Source of the DNA: Streptococcaceae bacterium ESL0687
Lineage (GTDB): Bacteria > Bacillota > Bacilli > Lactobacillales > Streptococcaceae
Assembly: GCA_029392475.1 (NCBI GenBank)
Contig: CP113940.1
Span: 620,001-684,000 of the forward strand
Length of the DNA: 64,000 nucleotides
Reading direction: 5' to 3'
The notes below the pieces were generated by a model. That model made no database searches. It had not been told where the DNA came from and saw only the letters and a program-made list of their open reading frames with translations. Position numbers and translations under genes: made by a program. Positions within the stretch are counted from its first letter, which is position 1; each line of letters starts with the position of its first letter. Shown in pieces: positions 51,568 to 61,297 of this stretch.

Positions 51568-52847
51568 CTTACAGGATGATTGATCTTATTCAGAAAAAAA
51601 GAGACGGTCTTGAGCTTAAGGAAGAAGAAATTTACTGGCTGGTAAATAACTATGCAGAAGGTACAGTTCCTGACTATCAAATGTCAGCTCTTGCCATGGC
51701 CATTTACTTTCAGGGGATGACAACAGAGGAAACTCGTCATTTAACCATGGCCATGGTTGGAACTGGTAAACAGATTGATCTTTCTTCGATTGAAGGAATT
51801 AAGGTTGATAAACATTCAACTGGTGGCGTGGGAGACAAGGTAAGTATTATCTTGGGCCCACTTGTGGCAAGTTTTGATGTTCCTGTTGCCAAAATGAGTG
51901 GACGAGGTCTTGGTCACACAGGTGGTACTATTGATAAGCTTGAATCAATTACAGGTTTTGAAACAGAGCTTACTGAAGACCGTTTTATGAATCAAGTTCA
52001 AGATATCGATCTTGCAATTATTTCCCAATCTGATGATTTGGTTAAGGCAGATAAGCTTCTTTATGCCTTGCGTGATGTTACAGCGACAGTGGATATTATC
52101 CCCTTAATCGCATCATCTATCATGTCTAAGAAGATTGCGGCAGGAGCTGATGCTATTCTTTTAGATGTAACAGTCGGAGATGGTGCCTTCATGAAAAATC
52201 TGAGTGACGCAGAAACGCTTGCTACTACCATGGTTGATCTTGGAAAAGCAGTGGGACGTGATACTGTGGCGGTACTTACCGACATGCAGCAGCCACTTGG
52301 TCTTACAATTGGTAACAAGCTTGAAATCATTGAAGCCATTGAGGTCATGGAAGGACGTGGCAGCAAGGAATTAACTGATTTTATCTGTCAGTTGGCTAAA
52401 ATCATGCTGTCTCTTGCTGGTCTTGAAAAGACTGATGAAGAAATCAGATACAATCTAACAGAAGGGCCAGCCCTTGATAAATTTGATCAATTTGTTCTAG
52501 CCCAAGGTGGTGATTTGGAAAATGCTCGTCATATAACTCCCTGCAAGTACTCTTATGAATTTAAGGCAGATAAGGCAGGTTTCATTGAAGAATTGCCAGC
52601 AGATGTTTTAGGTCGTTTGGCCATGAAAGCGGGGGCAGGACGCGCAACCAAGGCTGATTCAATTGATATGGATGCAGGAATTGTCCTTGACAAAAAAATA
52701 GGTGATTCAGTAGAAGTGGGTGACAAAATCTTTACTATCTACTATAATAATCATCTGTCTGATTCAGAAATCGAAGAAGTTCGTCCTAAGATTGTAATTG
52801 GACCTAACAAAAAAGAAATAAAAGAAATTTTGGAGATTATTAAATAA
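51564..52847 (+). CDS. pdp: Pyrimidine-nucleoside phosphorylase
   Basis: The 427-residue enzyme splits thymidine, deoxyuridine or uridine with phosphate to base plus (deoxy)ribose 1-phosphate. The phosphate-binding [10 protein letters not shown] motif, the family signature [16 protein letters not shown] and the C-terminal biotinyl-like domain are present. It overlaps rsmC by four bases and deoC by one, forming a tight nucleoside catabolism operon. Confidence 0.96.
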   Translation: MTYRMIDLIQKKRDGLELKEEEIYWLVNNYAEGTVPDYQMSALAMAIYFQGMTTEETRHLTMAMVGTGKQIDLSSIEGIKVDKHSTGGVGDKVSIILGPLVASFDVPVAKMSGRGLGHTGGTIDKLESITGFETELTEDRFMNQVQDIDLAIISQSDDLVKADKLLYALRDVTATVDIIPLIASSIMSKKIAAGADAILLDVTVGDGAFMKNLSDAETLATTMVDLGKAVGRDTVAVLTDMQQPLGLTIGNKLEIIEAIEVMEGRGSKELTDFICQLAKIMLSLAGLEKTDEEIRYNLTEGPALDKFDQFVLAQGGDLENARHITPCKYSYEFKADKAGFIEELPADVLGRLAMKAGAGRATKADSIDMDAGIVLDKKIGDSVEVGDKIFTIYYNNHLSDSEIEEVRPKIVIGPNKKEIKEILEIIK

Positions 52848-53512
52848 TGACTAAATTAAACAAGTATATCGACCATACGGTTTTAAAGGCCGATACAGCT
52901 AGGGAAAAAGTTCAACAAATTATTGATGAAGCTAAAAAATACGACTTTAAGAGTGTTTGTATCAATCCTACTTGGGTGAGCTATGCAACTGACCAACTTA
53001 AGGATTCTGATGTTTTAGTATGTACAGTAATTGGCTTTCCTTTGGGAGCAAATACACCAGAAACTAAAGCCTTCGAAACAGCAAATGCTGTTGAAAATGG
53101 TGCTGACGAGGTTGACATGGTAATCAATATCGGTGCTTTAAAATCAGGAGATTTAGATCTTCTTTCTCGCGATATTAAGGCAGTAGTTGATGCATCAGGT
53201 CAGGCTACAACGAAGGTTATCATCGAAACTTCCCTTCTTACTGACGAAGAAAAAGTTACAGCTTGCAAAATCGCCAAAGAAGCAGGAGCTGACTTTGTTA
53301 AGACTTCAACTGGTTTTTCTACAGGTGGAGCAACAGTGGAAGACATCCGCTTGATGCGTCAAACAGTAGGTCCTGACATGGGAGTTAAAGCTAGTGGTGG
53401 AATCTACAGTGATGCTGATGCTCAGGCTATGATTGAAGCTGGAGCAACAAGAATTGGTACCAGCGCTGGAGTAGCAATTATGGAGGGTGAGAAAGCAAAC
53501 GATGGATATTAA
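52847..53512 (+). CDS. deoC: Deoxyribose-phosphate aldolase
   Basis: DeoC cleaves deoxyribose 5-phosphate to glyceraldehyde 3-phosphate and acetaldehyde, feeding nucleoside sugars into glycolysis. The 221-residue TIM barrel has the Schiff-base lysine in [10 protein letters not shown] and the second lysine in GVKASGGI. It shares one base with the pdp stop and overlaps cdd by 11 bases. Confidence 0.97.
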   Translation: MTKLNKYIDHTVLKADTAREKVQQIIDEAKKYDFKSVCINPTWVSYATDQLKDSDVLVCTVIGFPLGANTPETKAFETANAVENGADEVDMVINIGALKSGDLDLLSRDIKAVVDASGQATTKVIIETSLLTDEEKVTACKIAKEAGADFVKTSTGFSTGGATVEDIRLMRQTVGPDMGVKASGGIYSDADAQAMIEAGATRIGTSAGVAIMEGEKANDGY

Positions 53513-53900
53513 GAAGTTACAAGATGCTGCCATTAATGCCAGTAAAAATGCCTATGTTCCTTATTCAGAATTTCCAGTAGGTGCAGCTCTACTTACGATT
53601 GATGGAAAGATTTTTGAAGGATGTAATATTGAAAATGCTTCTTTTGGCCTAACAAATTGTGCTGAAAGAACAGCAATTTTTAAGGCAATCAGTGAGGGTG
53701 AAGAAAGGGGCGAATTTGTAGCTATGGCTGTTTATGGCGACAAGGCTGCAAAACCAATCTCACCATGCGGAGCCTGTAGGCAGGTAATGGTTGAATTCTT
53801 TGACCGTGATTTTCCAGTATATTTAATTTCTAATACCCAAGAAGTCAAAAAAATTATGATAACTGAGCTTTTACCTTATCAATTTGACGAATTAAGCTAA
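53502..53900 (+). CDS. cdd: Cytidine deaminase
   Basis: A 132-residue zinc enzyme that deaminates cytidine and deoxycytidine to uridines, which pdp then cleaves. The zinc motifs CAERTAI (with catalytic Glu) and PCGACRQV are present. ATG 53502 gives the normal family N-terminus; an in-frame GTG at 53487 is directly against GGAGG and less likely. Overlaps the end of deoC. Last gene of the operon; no strong terminator follows. Confidence 0.95.
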   Translation: MDIKKLQDAAINASKNAYVPYSEFPVGAALLTIDGKIFEGCNIENASFGLTNCAERTAIFKAISEGEERGEFVAMAVYGDKAAKPISPCGACRQVMVEFFDRDFPVYLISNTQEVKKIMITELLPYQFDELS

Positions 53901-53919
53901 TATTTCCTCATATTTACTA

Positions 53920-53948
53920 TTGCAAATGTAAAATAAATGTAATATAAT
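53920..53948 (+). promoter_or_regulatory. Promoter of the first BMP lipoprotein gene
   Basis: TTGCAA (53920-53925), 17-base spacer, TATAAT (53943-53948). The leader can form two small hairpins, GGCAT/ATGCC (53960-53974) and CCGT/ACGG (53973-53986). Confidence 0.75.
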
Positions 53949-54005
53949 TAATACCTGTAGGCATTTTTTATGCCGTATAGAAACGGAAAAAGGTGGAGTT
54001 ATTTC

Positions 54006-55055
54006 ATGAACAAAAAATTTTTAGCAGCTAGCCTTGCAACTGGTGCAGTTTTAAGCTTAACAGCGTGTGGTTCACGTGATGGTGGTACTTCTAAATCAGG
54101 AGATACTGATCTTAAGGTAGCTATGGTAGCTGATACAGGTGGTATTGATGACCGTTCTTTCAACCAATCAGCCTGGGAAGGTTTACAGGCTTGGGGTAAA
54201 GAGCACAGCCTTTCTAAAGATAAAGGTTACACTTACTACAACTCAGGTTCTGAAGCAGACTTTGCAAATAACTTCAGCCAAGCAGTTGCAAGTGGCTATA
54301 ATCTGATCTACGGTATTGGTTTTAAACTAACTAAAGATTTAGAAGATGCTGCTAAAAATAATACTGATACTAAATTTGTTATTATCGACAATGAAATTGA
54401 CGGCCTAAACAACGTAGCAAGCGCAACATTTGCTGACCAAGAGGGAGCATACCTTGCTGGTGTTGCTGCTGCTAAAACTACTAAGACCAACAAAGTAGGA
54501 TTTATCGGTGGAGTTGAAAACGTCGTAATCAAACGTTTTGAAGCAGGTTTCATTGCAGGTGTTAAATCAGTTAATGAAAACATTGATGTAAAAGTTGATT
54601 ATGCAGCAAGTTTCTCAGATGCTGCTAAAGGAAAATCAATTGCATCAGCTCAATATGCAACTGGTGCAGACGTAATCTATCAAGCTGCCGGTGGTGTAGG
54701 AAATGGTGTATTCTCTGCTGCTAAAGATGAGAATGAAAGAAAAGACGAAGCTGATAAAGTTTGGGTAATCGGAGTTGACCGTGACCAAAAAGATGAAGGT
54801 TCATACAAGTCTAAAGATGGTAAAGAGTCTAACTTTGTTTTAGGTTCAACAATCAAAGAAGTTGGAAAAGTTATTGAAATCATCAGTGATGAAACAGTCA
54901 AAGGAAGTTTCCCAGGTGGAAAACACATTGCCTACGGAATCAAAGATGGATCAGTTGACTTTGCTCAAACTAACCTTTCAGATTCAGCTAAAGAAGCTGT
55001 AGAAGCTGCTCGTACTGAAATCAAAGGTGGAAAAATTACAGTTCCAGAAAAATAA
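54006..55055 (+). CDS. bmpA: BMP-family nucleoside-binding lipoprotein, copy 1
   Basis: A 349-residue basic membrane protein (PnrA/BmpA family) that captures nucleosides for the NupABC importer. Signal peptide with lipobox LTAC (Cys21), then the two-lobe domain beginning KVAMVADTGGIDDRSFNQSAWEG. GGTGGAG before ATG 54006 fixes the start; the frame upstream to 53970 is inside the leader hairpin. It is closely related to the next gene. Own promoter and terminator. Confidence 0.93.
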   Translation: MNKKFLAASLATGAVLSLTACGSRDGGTSKSGDTDLKVAMVADTGGIDDRSFNQSAWEGLQAWGKEHSLSKDKGYTYYNSGSEADFANNFSQAVASGYNLIYGIGFKLTKDLEDAAKNNTDTKFVIIDNEIDGLNNVASATFADQEGAYLAGVAAAKTTKTNKVGFIGGVENVVIKRFEAGFIAGVKSVNENIDVKVDYAASFSDAAKGKSIASAQYATGADVIYQAAGGVGNGVFSAAKDENERKDEADKVWVIGVDRDQKDEGSYKSKDGKESNFVLGSTIKEVGKVIEIISDETVKGSFPGGKHIAYGIKDGSVDFAQTNLSDSAKEAVEAARTEIKGGKITVPEK

Positions 55056-55056
55056 T

Positions 55057-55090
55057 AAAAAAGATTAGGAAATTTTCCTAATCTTTTTTT
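55057..55090 (+). terminator. Terminator after BMP copy 1
   Basis: AAAAAGATTAGGAA/TTCCTAATCTTTTT, a long perfect hairpin. Confidence 0.9.
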
Positions 55091-55164
55091 ATTTTTTGTT
55101 AAATAGTAAACATTTAGAAGGTAAGAAAGAATTTTTTGGTTAATGTTCGTTTTTAAGCCTTTTA

Positions 55165-55176
55165 GAAAACGTTTTC
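55165..55176. promoter_or_regulatory. Palindromic cre-like site
   Basis: GAAAACGTTTTC is a perfect palindrome with the cre core, 24 bases upstream of the -35 of BMP copy 2. Matches 8 of 10 fixed cre positions. Confidence 0.55.
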
Positions 55177-55199
55177 CTAATATTAATCTTAAGATTATG

Positions 55200-55228
55200 T
55201 TGAAAAATAAAAAATAATATACTATAAT
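55200..55228 (+). promoter_or_regulatory. Promoter of the second BMP gene
   Basis: TTGAAA (55200-55205), 17-base spacer, TATAAT (55223-55228). Hairpin TGATTAT/ATAATCA (55240-55256) lies near the predicted 5' end of the mRNA. Confidence 0.8.
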
Positions 55229-55298
55229 TTACTTGAAAGTGATTATTAGATAATCATTGGTTACGAAAGAATAAATTTTTTGGAGGATTAACTTTATT

Positions 55299-56357
55299 AT
55301 GAACAAACGTGTTTTAGGTGCTGGTCTTGCGGCTACAGCTCTTTTATCACTAACTGCTTGTGGATCACGTGATGGGAAAGATTCATCATCTACATCTGAG
55401 GGTAAAACTGATCTTAAAATCGCAATGATCACTGATACAGGTGGTGTTGACGATAAATCATTTAACCAATCAGCTTGGGAAGGTATGCAAGCTTGGGGTA
55501 AAGACCACGGCCTTTCAAAAGACAAAGGATACACATATTTTGTTTCTACAAATGAATCAGACTTCGCTAACAACTTTGACACAGCTGTAGCTGACGGATA
55601 CGGATTAATCTTTGGAGTAGGTTTCAAACTTCAAAAAGCTGTTGAAGAAGCTGCTGCTAAAAATGAAAATACTAAATTCGTAATCATTGACGATGAAATC
55701 ACTGGGAAAGACAATGTAGCAAGTGCAACATTTGCTGACCAAGAAGCTGCTTACCTTGCAGGTGTTGCTGCTGCTAAAACTACTAAGACTAACAAAGTAG
55801 GATTTATCGGTGGGGTTGAAGGAACTGTAATCACTCGTTTCGAAAAAGGTTTCGTTGCAGGTGTTAAATCAGTTGATAAAAACATTGACGTAAAAGTTGA
55901 CTACGCTGCTGACTTTGCTGATGCTTCTAAAGGTAGAACAATCGCTGCAGCTCAATACGCAAGTGGAGTTGACGTAATCTACCAAGCTGCTGGTGGAACT
56001 GGTGCTGGAGTATTCTCTGCTGCTAAATCAGAAAACGAAAGAAAAAATGAAGCTGATAAAGTTTGGGTAATCGGAGTTGACCGTGACCAAGCTGACGAAG
56101 GTTCATACAAATCTAAAGATGGTAAAGAATCTAACTTTGTTCTAGGTTCATCTATTAAAGGTGTTGGTGCCGTTGTTAAAACAATCGCTAACGAAACAGT
56201 TGACGGAAAATTCCCAGGTGGAAAACATGAAGTATTTGGTATCAAAGACGGATCAGTTGACTTTGTTGAAACAAACCTTTCTGACGATGCTAAAAAAGCT
56301 GTAGAAGCTGCTCGTACTGAAATTAAAGATGGAAAAGTAGAAGTTCCAGAAAATTAA
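55299..56357 (+). CDS. bmpA: BMP-family nucleoside-binding lipoprotein, copy 2
   Basis: A 352-residue paralogue of the preceding gene product, about three quarters identical by eye, with lipobox LTAC and the same nucleoside-binding lobes. Codon choice is strongly biased to frequent codons, suggesting higher expression than copy 1. GGAGG precedes the ATG. Its own promoter, cre-like site and terminator mean the two binding proteins can be expressed under different conditions while sharing NupABC. Confidence 0.93.
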   Translation: MNKRVLGAGLAATALLSLTACGSRDGKDSSSTSEGKTDLKIAMITDTGGVDDKSFNQSAWEGMQAWGKDHGLSKDKGYTYFVSTNESDFANNFDTAVADGYGLIFGVGFKLQKAVEEAAAKNENTKFVIIDDEITGKDNVASATFADQEAAYLAGVAAAKTTKTNKVGFIGGVEGTVITRFEKGFVAGVKSVDKNIDVKVDYAADFADASKGRTIAAAQYASGVDVIYQAAGGTGAGVFSAAKSENERKNEADKVWVIGVDRDQADEGSYKSKDGKESNFVLGSSIKGVGAVVKTIANETVDGKFPGGKHEVFGIKDGSVDFVETNLSDDAKKAVEAARTEIKDGKVEVPEN

Positions 56358-56370
56358 TGAAAATACCATG

Positions 56371-56394
56371 AAAACGAGAATTATTCTCGTTTTT
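56371..56394 (+). terminator. Terminator after BMP copy 2
   Basis: AAAACGAGAA/TTCTCGTTTT hairpin with a T run. Confidence 0.8.
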
Positions 56395-56409
56395 GTGTGC
56401 CCAAACTAC

Positions 56410-56438
56410 TTACAAATAATCAAGGTTTTTGGTATAAT
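56410..56438 (+). promoter_or_regulatory. nupABC promoter
   Basis: TTACAA (56410-56415), 17-base spacer, TATAAT (56433-56438) with TGG extension. The leader contains ACCATG/CATGGT (56463-56482). Confidence 0.7.
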
Positions 56439-56508
56439 TATTATCATCTATGCAAATGGAAAACCATGATTATTTCCATGGTAGGAATAAAAAGACGAGG
56501 AAAAACTA

Positions 56509-58032
56509 ATGGCTGAAAATGTTATTGAAATGCGTAACGTCAGAAAAGTCTTTGGTAATTTTGTTGCCAATGACAATATCAATCTGACCCTACGTAAGGG
56601 AGAAATCCACGCCTTACTTGGTGAAAATGGAGCCGGAAAATCAACTCTCATGAACATGCTTGCTGGACTCTTAGAGCCAACAAGTGGGGAGATTTTGATA
56701 AATGGTAAGGTTGAGAAGATTGACTCACCGTCCAAGGCTACAAAACTGGGTATCGGAATGGTCCACCAGCACTTTATGTTGATTGATGCCTTCACAGTAA
56801 CCGAGAATATCATCTTAGGTGACGAGAAAACATCTGGTATAAAGCTTGATACTAAGGATGCGGCTAAAGAAATTGAAGCCCTGTCTAAAAGATATGGTCT
56901 TGAGGTAACGCCTGATGCCTATGTTCGTGATATTGGTGTTGGGCAACAGCAAAGGGTTGAAATCATTAAAACCCTTTACCGTAAGGCTGATATCATTATC
57001 TTTGATGAACCGACAGCAGTTTTAACACCTGCTGAAATTGGTGAATTAATGCAAATCATGAAGGAGCTTGCTAAGGAAGGGAAATCAATCATTTTGATTA
57101 CCCACAAATTAGATGAAATCCGTGAGGTTGCAGACCGTGTAACTGTCATTAGACGTGGTCAAATGATTGATACTGTTGATGTTGAAGGTCGTTCTAACCA
57201 AGAACTTGCTGAAATGATGGTTGGTCACAGCGTATCATTTAAGACAGATAAAATTGAGTCAACTCCAGGGGATGTTGTCCTTGAAATTGATTCTCTTGTG
57301 GTTAATGAAGGCCGTGGAGTGCCTGCTGTAAATAACTTAAGTCTTTCAGTTCGTGCTGGTGAGATTGTTGGGATTGCAGGTATTGACGGAAACGGTCAAA
57401 GTGAGTTAATTCAAGCTATTACAGGTCTTCGTAAGATTGAAAGTGGTCTTGTTAAAATTAAAGGTCAAGATGCAACTAATCTTACACCACGTAAGATTAC
57501 AGAAATGGCTGTGGGACATGTCCCTGAAGACCGTCACCGTGATGGTTTAGTTCTTGATATGACACTGGCTGAAAACATTGCCCTTCAAACTTACTATAAA
57601 TCACCTCTAAGCAAGCACGGTTTCCTAAATTACAAGGAAATCAATGCCCACGCAAGAGAATTGATTGAAGAATTTGACGTAAGGACAGCTAATGAACTTG
57701 TAGCAGCAAGGTCATTGTCTGGAGGTAACCAACAAAAGGCAATCATCGCAAGAGAGATTGATTTAAATCCTGATTTATTGATTGTCAGCCAGCCAACTCG
57801 TGGTCTTGACGTCGGTGCCATTGAATACATCCACAAGCGTTTAATTCAAGCACGTGACGAAGGAAAAGCTGTACTTGTTGTAAGTTTTGAGTTAGATGAA
57901 ATCCTGAATGTTTCAGATAGAATAGCTGTTATCCATAGTGGTAAGATACAAGGAATCGTTACTCCAAAAGATACTAATAAGCAAGAACTTGGTATCTTAA
58001 TGGTCGGCGGGAAAGGGGGAGAGACTAAGTAA
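56509..58032 (+). CDS. nupA: Nucleoside ABC transporter ATPase (double ABC)
   Basis: A 507-residue ATPase with two ABC cassettes, as in sugar and nucleoside CUT2-type importers. Cassette 1 has a full Walker A GENGAGKST, signature-like GVGQQQR and Walker B IIFDEPT; cassette 2 has a degenerate Walker A (GIDGNGQSE) but LSGGNQQK. It powers the NupBC channel with the BMP lipoproteins. GAGGAAA precedes the ATG. A stem-loop and an internal strong SD near its 3' end bear on nupB translation. Confidence 0.95.
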   Translation: MAENVIEMRNVRKVFGNFVANDNINLTLRKGEIHALLGENGAGKSTLMNMLAGLLEPTSGEILINGKVEKIDSPSKATKLGIGMVHQHFMLIDAFTVTENIILGDEKTSGIKLDTKDAAKEIEALSKRYGLEVTPDAYVRDIGVGQQQRVEIIKTLYRKADIIIFDEPTAVLTPAEIGELMQIMKELAKEGKSIILITHKLDEIREVADRVTVIRRGQMIDTVDVEGRSNQELAEMMVGHSVSFKTDKIESTPGDVVLEIDSLVVNEGRGVPAVNNLSLSVRAGEIVGIAGIDGNGQSELIQAITGLRKIESGLVKIKGQDATNLTPRKITEMAVGHVPEDRHRDGLVLDMTLAENIALQTYYKSPLSKHGFLNYKEINAHARELIEEFDVRTANELVAARSLSGGNQQKAIIAREIDLNPDLLIVSQPTRGLDVGAIEYIHKRLIQARDEGKAVLVVSFELDEILNVSDRIAVIHSGKIQGIVTPKDTNKQELGILMVGGKGGETK

Positions 58033-58062
58033 GATCTCTTCTTCCACTTAGTCTTAATTATT
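58012..58062 (+). promoter_or_regulatory. SD plus bridging hairpin before nupB
   Basis: AAAGGGGGAG (58012-58021) lies within the last nupA codons, 41 bases before the nupB ATG, and no nearer Shine-Dalgarno exists. The eight-base hairpin GACTAAGT (58023-58030)/ACTTAGTC (58046-58053) between them would, when folded, leave only about ten unpaired bases between SD and ATG, a workable spacing. Confidence 0.55.
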
Positions 58063-59127
58063 ATGAAAACATTTGACTTGAAGAAATTTTTAGTCCCAGT
58101 GGTAGCCGTATTATTCGGTTTCCTATTTGGAGCTATCATCATGCTAATCTTTGGCTATAATCCTTTATGGGGATACGAAGATCTTTTAACCTCAGCCTTC
58201 GGGACAACAAGAAGTATTGGTGAAATCTTTAGAAGTATGGGACCACTAATCCTTACAGCCTTAAGTTTTGCGGTCGCAAGCCAGGCTGGACTCTTCAATA
58301 TCGGAATGAGTGGACAGGCCCTGTGTGGATGGATGGCAAGCGTTTGGTTTGCCCTAAGCTTCCCTGACATTCCAAGGCTTGTAATGATTCCTCTTTTAAT
58401 TATAATCGGTATGCTTGCAGGAGCTCTTGCTGCAGCAATTCCAGGGATTTTAAGAGCCTATCTGGGAACGAGTGAAGTTATTGTAACAATCATGTTAAAC
58501 TATGTCTTCCTCTTTGTTTCTACATACTTGATTCATTATAAATTTAGCAAAAGCATTCTTGCTGAAAAAGATTCAACCCTTCAGGTTGGAGCTAATGCTA
58601 CTTTCAGGCAGGAATGGCTGTCATCAATAACTAATAACTCACGTTTAAACATTGGGATCTTTATCGCCCTGATTGTTCTAATCCTTGTTTATATTATGAT
58701 GACTAAAACAACTCTTGGATTTGAAATCCGCTCAGTTGGACTAAATCCATATGCCAGTGAATATGCTGGTATGTCAAGCAAACGTATCGTTGTAAGTTCA
58801 ATGCTTATCGCAGGAGCTCTTGCAGGTCTTGGAGGTACAATTGAAGGACTTGGAACCTTCCAAAACTTCTTTGTTCAACCATCTAGTCCATCGATTGGTT
58901 TTGATGGAATGGCTGTAGCCCTTCTGGGACAAAATAGTCCACTTGGAATCCTCTTCTCATCATTCCTCTTCTCAATCTTAAAGGTTGGAGCTCCAGGAAT
59001 GAACAAGACAGGAATTCCACCAGAAATCGTAAGTATTGTTATTGCAAGTATTATCTTCTTTGTGGGGATTAAATATGTAATTGAAAAACTAATCCCAAAT
59101 TTCAAGGAAAAAGGAGGTAAGGCATAA
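58063..59127 (+). CDS. nupB: Nucleoside ABC transporter permease NupB
   Basis: A 354-residue BPD_transp_2 family permease with about ten helices; the AGLFNIGMSGQ and GLNPYASEYAGM segments are characteristic. It pairs with NupC. There is no ordinary ribosome site in the 30 bases upstream; see the hairpin entry. It overlaps nupC by one base. Confidence 0.94.
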   Translation: MKTFDLKKFLVPVVAVLFGFLFGAIIMLIFGYNPLWGYEDLLTSAFGTTRSIGEIFRSMGPLILTALSFAVASQAGLFNIGMSGQALCGWMASVWFALSFPDIPRLVMIPLLIIIGMLAGALAAAIPGILRAYLGTSEVIVTIMLNYVFLFVSTYLIHYKFSKSILAEKDSTLQVGANATFRQEWLSSITNNSRLNIGIFIALIVLILVYIMMTKTTLGFEIRSVGLNPYASEYAGMSSKRIVVSSMLIAGALAGLGGTIEGLGTFQNFFVQPSSPSIGFDGMAVALLGQNSPLGILFSSFLFSILKVGAPGMNKTGIPPEIVSIVIASIIFFVGIKYVIEKLIPNFKEKGGKA

Positions 59128-60083
59128 TGGATTTAATAACTATCTTTCAATTATTGATTTCATCAATGCTCATCTACGCAACTCCCTTGATTCTAACAAG
59201 TCTTGGAGGAACCTTCTCTGAACGTTCAGGAGTTGTTAATGTGGGTCTTGAAGGTATCATGGTTATGGGAGCTTTCTCAGCCATCGTCTTCAACCTAACT
59301 TTTACAAACCAGTTTGGTGCAGCTACTCCTTGGATTGCCTGCCTAGCTGGAGGAGTGGTGGGTCTTATTTTCTCACTAATCCATGCTCTGGCATCAGTAT
59401 CACTTCGTGCCAACCAAATTATTAGTGGTACAGTAATTAACCTGATGGCGCCAGCCCTAGCTGTTTTCCTAACAAAAATCCTTTACGGAAAAGGTCAAAC
59501 AGACAATATCAGACAAAGTTTTGGTTACTATGACTTCCCAGTTCTATCAAAAATTCCTGTTATTGGTCCAATCTTCTTTGAAAAAACTTCACTTGTTGGT
59601 TATGTGGCAATTCTGATTTCCTTTGTTGCCTGGTATGTTCTCTTTAAAACACGCTTTGGTCTTCGCCTAAGAAGTGTGGGAGAAAACCCTCAAGCGGCTG
59701 ATACTCTTGGAATTAACGTTTATAAAATGCGTTACCTAGGAGTTATGATTTCAGGTTTTCTTGGAGGAATTGGAGGAGCAATCTTCGCTCAATCAATCTC
59801 AGTTAACTTTAGTGGGACAACAATCGCAGGTCAAGGTTTCATCGCCATGGCAGCTATGATCTTTGGTAAGTGGAATCCAATCGGAGCTATGCTTGCAAGT
59901 CTCTTCTTTGGATTATCTCAAAGTTTATCAGTAATCGGTGGTCAACTTCCACTCTTTGCTAACGTTCCAATCGTTTACCTACAAATTGCGCCTTACGTTC
60001 TTACAATCGTAGTTCTTGCAATCTTCCTAGGTAAGTCAACAGGACCAAAAGCTAACGGTGTTAACTACATCAAATCAAAATAA
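59127..60083 (+). CDS. nupC: Nucleoside ABC transporter permease NupC
   Basis: The second permease (318 residues), with the family segments LGGTFSERSGVVNVGLEGIM and GENPQAADTLGI. AAAGGAGG in the 3' end of nupB precedes the ATG, which shares one base with the nupB stop. A long terminator follows and ends the nucleoside uptake operon. Confidence 0.95.
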   Translation: MDLITIFQLLISSMLIYATPLILTSLGGTFSERSGVVNVGLEGIMVMGAFSAIVFNLTFTNQFGAATPWIACLAGGVVGLIFSLIHALASVSLRANQIISGTVINLMAPALAVFLTKILYGKGQTDNIRQSFGYYDFPVLSKIPVIGPIFFEKTSLVGYVAILISFVAWYVLFKTRFGLRLRSVGENPQAADTLGINVYKMRYLGVMISGFLGGIGGAIFAQSISVNFSGTTIAGQGFIAMAAMIFGKWNPIGAMLASLFFGLSQSLSVIGGQLPLFANVPIVYLQIAPYVLTIVVLAIFLGKSTGPKANGVNYIKSK

Positions 60084-60090
60084 AAAAAAG

Positions 60091-60123
60091 AACCAACAAA
60101 TCCTCAAAAATTTGTTGGTTTTT
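60091..60123 (+). terminator. Terminator after nupC
   Basis: AACCAACAAA/TTTGTTGGTT stem with T run. Confidence 0.85.
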
Positions 60124-60222
60124 ATTTATATTTACCCACTTAATGGTTATAATAGACTTAAAAATCATTACTGAGGAAAATTTACTAGAAAATTTATTAA
60201 TAATAGCTAAGGAGGTAGTCAG

Positions 60223-61170
60223 ATGGAAGTTATAAAATTAGAAGATTATAATGATAAAAGGGATTTACTTGTTAAAGATGAGATTAATTCCACGGTCCTT
60301 GAAAGTTTCATAAGCTACCTAGATACAAGTCCTAAAACCATTGAGACTTATACTAGAGCTCTCAGACAAATGTTTAAGTATTTTGCCTTAAACAATATTA
60401 AAAATCCCCAAAGGGTTGATATTTTAGCTTACAGGGAGGGACTTAAGGATAGTGGGCTTAAGCCGACAACGGTTCAAAATTACATCATGGCAGCCAGGCT
60501 TTTCTTCCAGTGGACAGCTCAAGAGGGAATTTATCCTAATATCGCTGATAGGGTTAAAGGAGCAAAGCTTGATAAAAATCATAAAAAGGATTATCTAACA
60601 GCTGATCAGGTCAAACACATTATTGAAAGTATTAATCAAGATACTGAAGAAGGACTTAGAAATTATGCCATCTTTTCTTTAATGATTACAGGTGGTTTGA
60701 GGACTATTGAAGTTTCAAGGGCTGATATCAAAGATTTAAGAATCCTTGGCCGTAATACTGTGCTTTATGTTCAGGGTAAGGGCCGGGAGGAGAAGACAGA
60801 GTATATCAAGATAAGTGCTCCTGTAGAAAAAGCTATAAGAGAGTACTTAGCCAGCCGGGAAGATTTGGAAGAAGACAGTCCACTTTTTGTCTCAACAAGC
60901 AATAATAGTAGGGGGAAAAGACTTACTACGAGGTCCGTTTCAGCCATTGCTAAAAAAGTTATGAAGGAAGCAGGCTTTAATAGTGAGCGACTAACAGCCC
61001 ACAGCCTCAGGCATACGGCTGTAACCCTTGCCCTTCTTGCGGGACATGACATAACAGAGGTTCAGCAGTTTGCAAGGCACTCAAGTCTAAACACAACTAT
61101 GATCTACAATCACGCCCTCGATCGTGATAAAAATGGCTGCAGCGACGGAATATCGAATTCTATTTTTTGA
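60223..61170 (+). CDS. Tyrosine recombinase / integrase
   Basis: A 315-residue tyrosine recombinase with a SAM-like N-terminal core-binding domain (about 22-105) and a catalytic domain with Arg160 (GGLRTIEV), the beta-hairpin lysine in VQGKGREEK, His260-x-x-Arg263 (HSLRHT), His286 and nucleophile Tyr295. It is shorter than XerS (356 residues) and does not look like it. No excisionase, att repeats or cargo transfer genes were seen, so it could be a stand-alone recombinase or the relic of a small integrated element whose body is the following 2.3 kb. AAGGAGG precedes the ATG. Confidence 0.88.
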   Translation: MEVIKLEDYNDKRDLLVKDEINSTVLESFISYLDTSPKTIETYTRALRQMFKYFALNNIKNPQRVDILAYREGLKDSGLKPTTVQNYIMAARLFFQWTAQEGIYPNIADRVKGAKLDKNHKKDYLTADQVKHIIESINQDTEEGLRNYAIFSLMITGGLRTIEVSRADIKDLRILGRNTVLYVQGKGREEKTEYIKISAPVEKAIREYLASREDLEEDSPLFVSTSNNSRGKRLTTRSVSAIAKKVMKEAGFNSERLTAHSLRHTAVTLALLAGHDITEVQQFARHSSLNTTMIYNHALDRDKNGCSDGISNSIF

Positions 61171-61221
61171 AGGTTGATAATTTAAATCATAAATCCTATC
61201 GATTTTTTATATTTGAAAAGT

Positions 61222-61248
61222 AAAAAACCCTTATTTATAAGGGTTTTT
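61222..61248. terminator. Bidirectional terminator
   Basis: AAAAACCCTTA/TAAGGGTTTTT hairpin between the recombinase and the convergent DUF4352-like gene. Confidence 0.85.
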
Positions 61249-61297
61249 ATTACTGCTCAAACATTGATTGAAGTAAGTTATTTTTTTGATGATCTAA

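Noticed and set aside
60223-61170. XerS chromosome dimer recombinase with dif site
   Set aside because: The protein is about 40 residues shorter and differs in its N-terminal domain; no dif-like sequence was seen nearby.
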